DNA of 64,000 bases from Actinomadura terrae (GTDB lineage Bacteria > Actinomycetota > Actinomycetes > Streptosporangiales > Streptosporangiaceae): the NCBI RefSeq assembly GCF_022751215.1, contig NZ_JAICDG010000001.1, positions 558,001 through 622,000 on the forward strand. Direction: 5' to 3'. A program made the translations under genes and the position numbers. Below the pieces are notes generated by a model, which worked only from the letters and a program-made list of their open reading frames with translations, searched no databases and had not been told where the DNA came from. Positions 61,749 to 64,000 of the stretch are shown piece by piece; the first letter of the stretch is position 1, and every line of letters starts with the position of its first letter.

Positions 61749-62278
61749 TGCTCGCCACGCTCGACACCCCCTTCGCCGACTCGCGCGCCGACGCGCTGTC
61801 GTTCGCGCTCGGGCTGCCGCCGCTGGACGCCCTCGCCGTCCTGCCGGTGCGGCGCGCGGGCCTGACCGTGCACCTGCGCCTGCTCGGCGCGTCCCACCAG
61901 GTCATCGCCGGGCCGCTGAGCGAGACAGTCGCGTGCCTGCCGCACGGCGCCGAGCCGCTGCCGGGACGCGCCGCCACGACGCTCCCCAGCTGGGATTATG
62001 AGTTCACCGCCACGACGTCCGCGCACGGCGGCGCCCCGGAGTTCGGACGTGCCGTCGAGGCGGTGTGCGCCCGGCTGCTGGGCCGCGACGACGCGCTGAC
62101 CGGGGCGTTCCCCGGCTCCCGGCACGCCGTCACGGCCCTGGCGCTGGACGCGGACGGTGAGCACGGCGAGGACGGCGAGGACGCCGAAGAGACCGGGATC
62201 GGCTGGCGCACCTGGCACGCCTACCCCCAGACGCGGGAGATCGTGATGACGCGGAGCCGGCTGGTGAGGCGGCGGTGA
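61748..62278 (+). CDS. DUF2617 family protein
   Basis: This 176-residue cytosolic protein has LDTPFADSRADALSFALGLP, LLGASHQVIAGPL and a C-terminal GWRTWHAYPQTREIVMTRSRLVR. Some relatives are fused with the neighbours. The start overlaps the DUF4178 stop as TGATG. A run of Glu/Asp (GEHGEDGEDAEE) is a local insertion. Function unknown, but its place in this operon is conserved. Confidence 0.86.
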   Translation: MLATLDTPFADSRADALSFALGLPPLDALAVLPVRRAGLTVHLRLLGASHQVIAGPLSETVACLPHGAEPLPGRAATTLPSWDYEFTATTSAHGGAPEFGRAVEAVCARLLGRDDALTGAFPGSRHAVTALALDADGEHGEDGEDAEETGIGWRTWHAYPQTREIVMTRSRLVRRR

Positions 62279-62721
62279 GCCGGAAGTACTGGGTGATCGG
62301 CGGGATCTCCGCCGCGGTGATCGCCGCGATCGTGCTGGTGGCCACGCTGCGGCACGGCGGCGGCTCCCCGCAGAAGTGGATCGCCAAGAAGTACCGGAAG
62401 ACGGGCGTCGGCACCTACCACTCGCCGAAGCCGCCGCCGAGCGTCGCCGCGGAGATCAACAAGAAGCACAAGCCGATCGACCGGGTGAACGACCTCACGA
62501 CGCTCGGCCCGCGGGGCGGGATCTTCTTGCGCTACCCGAAGCTCGTGGTGGGCGTCCTGCCCGACGGGACGGGCAGCCGCATCACCGTCGATACCCCCTC
62601 CAGCGGATACAGCCGCTACCACTCCCACGTCGGCGGCTACTGGGCGAGCCCCGGGACGAACGGCTGGACCAGCAGGGGAGTCGGATCGTTCCGCGGCGGC
62701 GGCCCGGGTTCGGGCAAGTGA
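62275..62721 (+). CDS. DUF4247 family membrane-anchored protein
   Basis: This 148-residue protein has an N-terminal transmembrane helix (YWVIGGISAAVIAAIVLVATL). The outer domain has WIAKKYRKTGVGTYHSPKPP, LRYPKLVVGVLPDGTGSRI and YSRYHSHVGGYW. The Ser/Gly-rich end (RGGGPGSGK) runs into a tandem repeat array. It overlaps the DUF2617 gene as GTGA. Function unknown. Confidence 0.86.
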   Translation: MSRKYWVIGGISAAVIAAIVLVATLRHGGGSPQKWIAKKYRKTGVGTYHSPKPPPSVAAEINKKHKPIDRVNDLTTLGPRGGIFLRYPKLVVGVLPDGTGSRITVDTPSSGYSRYHSHVGGYWASPGTNGWTSRGVGSFRGGGPGSGK

Positions 62722-62818
62722 GCGGCGTGGGGCAAGTGACCGGCGTGGGGCAACTGGGCGGCGTCAGGCGGACGAGCGGCGTCAGACAGAGGGGCAGGGC
62801 CGGGCAAGTGAGGAGCAC
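62711..62818. repeat. 18-bp tandem repeat array between DUF4247 and DUF350 genes
   Basis: Six 18-bp units run from 62711 to 62818, for example CGGGCAAGTGAGCGGCGT, GGGGCAAGTGACCGGCGT and GGGGCAACTGGGCGGCGT, with the later units more decayed. The first unit contains the stop of the DUF4247 gene and the last supplies the GAGGAG ribosome site of the DUF350 gene. Confidence 0.8.
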
Positions 62819-62821
62819 CGA

Positions 62822-63247
62822 ATGAACGACGTCCTGCACGAGGGCGGCGCCACGCTCGCCTACGGCGCGCTCGGCATCGCGTTGATGGCGCTCGGCTACC
62901 TCGTCGTCGAGGTGACGACGCCGGGGCGGCTCGGCCACCAGATCTGGACGGAGGGCAACCGCGGCGCCGCGCTGCTGCTCTCGGTCAAGCTGCTCGGCAC
63001 CGGCGCGATCGTGACGACGGCGATCGTGACCAGCGACTCCGACCTGTCCGAGGGCCTGGTCGACACGGCCGTCTACGGGCTGCTCGGCATCGTGCTCATG
63101 ATCGTCGCGTTCTACCTGCTCGACCTCATCACGCCCGGCAAGCTGGGCGCGACGCTCGTGGACGGCACGGCCGTGCACCCGGCGGGCTGGGTGGTCGCCG
63201 CCGCCGACCTCGCCGTCGCCGCGATCGTCGCCGGGGCGGTCTCCTGA
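62822..63247 (+). CDS. DUF350 family membrane protein
   Basis: This 141-residue protein has four hydrophobic helices in two similar halves: [20 protein letters not shown] then VTTPGRLG, and [17 protein letters not shown] then ITPGKLG. Such repeats are typical of DUF350. ATG follows GAGGAG in the tandem array. It precedes an aminopropyltransferase gene and may help it in the membrane. Its function is unknown. Confidence 0.88.
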   Translation: MNDVLHEGGATLAYGALGIALMALGYLVVEVTTPGRLGHQIWTEGNRGAALLLSVKLLGTGAIVTTAIVTSDSDLSEGLVDTAVYGLLGIVLMIVAFYLLDLITPGKLGATLVDGTAVHPAGWVVAAADLAVAAIVAGAVS

Positions 63248-63282
63248 CCGCCCCCGACGTCGCGGAGGGAACGGGGCTGAGC

Positions 63283-64000
63283 GTGCCCGCGCGGGCGGCG
63301 CGGGCGCTCGTGCTGGCCGCCGTCTTCACCTGCGCGGCCTGCGGGCTGGTGTACGAGCTGGCGCTGGTCGCGCTCGGCAGCTACCTGGTCGGCAACTCGG
63401 TCACGCAGGCGTCGATCGTCCTGTCGGTGATGGTGTTCGCGATGGGCGTCGGGTCGCTGCTGGCCAAGCCGCTGCAAACCCGCCCGGTGGCGGCGTTCGC
63501 GATCATCGAGGGCGCGCTCGCGCTGGTCGGCGGCCTGTCGGTGCTGGCGCTGTACGCGGCGTTCGCGTGGCTCGACCTGTACGTCCCCGCGCTGGTCGTG
63601 GTCGCGTTCGCGGTCGGCGCGCTGATCGGCGCGGAGATCCCGCTGCTGATGACGCTGCTCCAGCGGATCCGGCGGCAGGACGCGGGCAGCGCCGTCGCCG
63701 ACCTGTTCGCCGCCGACTACGTGGGCGCGCTCGTCGGCGGCCTCGCGTTCCCGTTCCTGCTGCTGCCGACGTTCGGGCACATCAAGGGCGCGCTGCTGGT
63801 CGGCGTGGTGAACGCGGTCGCCGGGATCGCCGTCGTGCTGTGGCTGTTCCGCGCCCAGCTCGGACGCGTCGCCCGCACCGCCCTCTGGGGCGGAATGGTC
63901 GCGGTGCTGGCCGCCCTGTCCGGGACGTATGCGCTGGCGGACGGATTTGAGGTGTCCGCCCGGCAGGCCCTCTACTCCGACCCGATCGCCCTCTCCGAAC
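63283..64000 (+). CDS. Membrane polyamine aminopropyltransferase-like protein (5' part)
   Basis: The first 239 residues are in the window; the rest is cut off. It starts [32 protein letters not shown], the opening of membrane SpeE-like spermidine synthases, and has seven or so helices with [13 protein letters not shown] and [20 protein letters not shown]. The soluble catalytic domain would follow beyond 64000. The GTG start has GGAGGGA 12 nt upstream. Last visible gene of the operon. Confidence 0.85.
   Translation, partial: MPARAARALVLAAVFTCAACGLVYELALVALGSYLVGNSVTQASIVLSVMVFAMGVGSLLAKPLQTRPVAAFAIIEGALALVGGLSVLALYAAFAWLDLYVPALVVVAFAVGALIGAEIPLLMTLLQRIRRQDAGSAVADLFAADYVGALVGGLAFPFLLLPTFGHIKGALLVGVVNAVAGIAVVLWLFRAQLGRVARTALWGGMVAVLAALSGTYALADGFEVSARQALYSDPIALSE

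Noticed and set aside
62711..62818. CRISPR or VNTR coding for a repetitive protein
   Set aside because: There are no spacers, and the frame with repeating hexapeptides has no start or ribosome site of its own. It is treated as an intercistronic repeat.

Overview
The window is about 64 kb of very GC-rich chromosomal DNA from an actinomycete, most likely an Actinomadura-like member of the Thermomonosporaceae. This rests on codon use with near-universal G/C third positions, frequent GTG/TTG starts, a mycothiol biosynthesis gene (mshB), F420-type and LCP-family enzymes, many Ser/Thr kinases, and domain families largely confined to actinobacteria (SAV_2336-type, Trypco1, DUF4178/DUF2617/DUF4247). 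No rRNA, tRNA, CRISPR array, transposase or integrase was seen. The genus is inference.

Layout. 1-3.3 kb: the end of a membrane anchor, then flavoprotein and iron-sulfur subunits of a mycobacterial Sdh1-like succinate dehydrogenase. 3.4-9.8 kb: a double VOC-domain protein, a Crp-family and a LysR-family regulator, an MFS carrier, a small membrane protein and a solitary SecY. 9.9-13.4 kb (minus): a second succinate dehydrogenase, sdhCAB of the cytochrome b558 type. 13.5-20.6 kb: a receiver-SpoIIE phosphatase, a two-gene ABC exporter with complementary degenerate ATP sites, and an S9 peptidase. 20.8-31.5 kb: a membrane Ser/Thr kinase, mshB with its usual membrane partner, a flavin reductase, a PadR/DHA2 efflux pair, an LCP protein, rocD with a divergent Lrp regulator, a pseudokinase and an RraA-like protein. 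31.6-38.5 kb: an M6 secreted protease, two tandem paralogous secreted proteins of unknown family, and an MFS/TetR pair sharing an operator sequence.

38.5-44.8 kb (minus) is the most remarkable block. It is a tight four-gene operon encoding a Trypco1 protein, a trypsin-VMAP-C protein, a MoxR AAA ATPase and an 1115-residue protein. The first three match the computationally described NTP-dependent vWA-MoxR-VMAP conflict systems. The last combines a SAV_2336-type N-terminus and a vWA-like domain with three modules resembling type VII secretion ATPases (EccC-like, EccA/CbxX-like, EccC-like), two of them with destroyed nucleotide motifs.

44.9-64 kb: an MmcQ/YjbR protein, a lipoprotein, a GT39-like membrane protein, a lipoprotein/secreted protein/kinase operon, a quinone-oxidoreductase operon behind a SoxR-like box, a TNT-domain toxin-like protein, a catalytically gutted cysteinyl-tRNA-synthetase relative, a methyltransferase, a lipoprotein polysaccharide deacetylase, fdxA and dapC, and the conserved DUF4178-DUF2617-DUF4247-DUF350-aminopropyltransferase operon, cut off by the window end.

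Noncoding highlights: a roughly 104-nt two-hairpin element present twice (4.3 kb and, inverted, 23.9 kb) with compensatory stem changes; several short tandem arrays (11, 16, 18 and 23 bp units); strong hairpin terminators between convergent genes; and many start codons lying 6-7 nt after a TANNNT-like -10 box, suggesting leaderless mRNAs.
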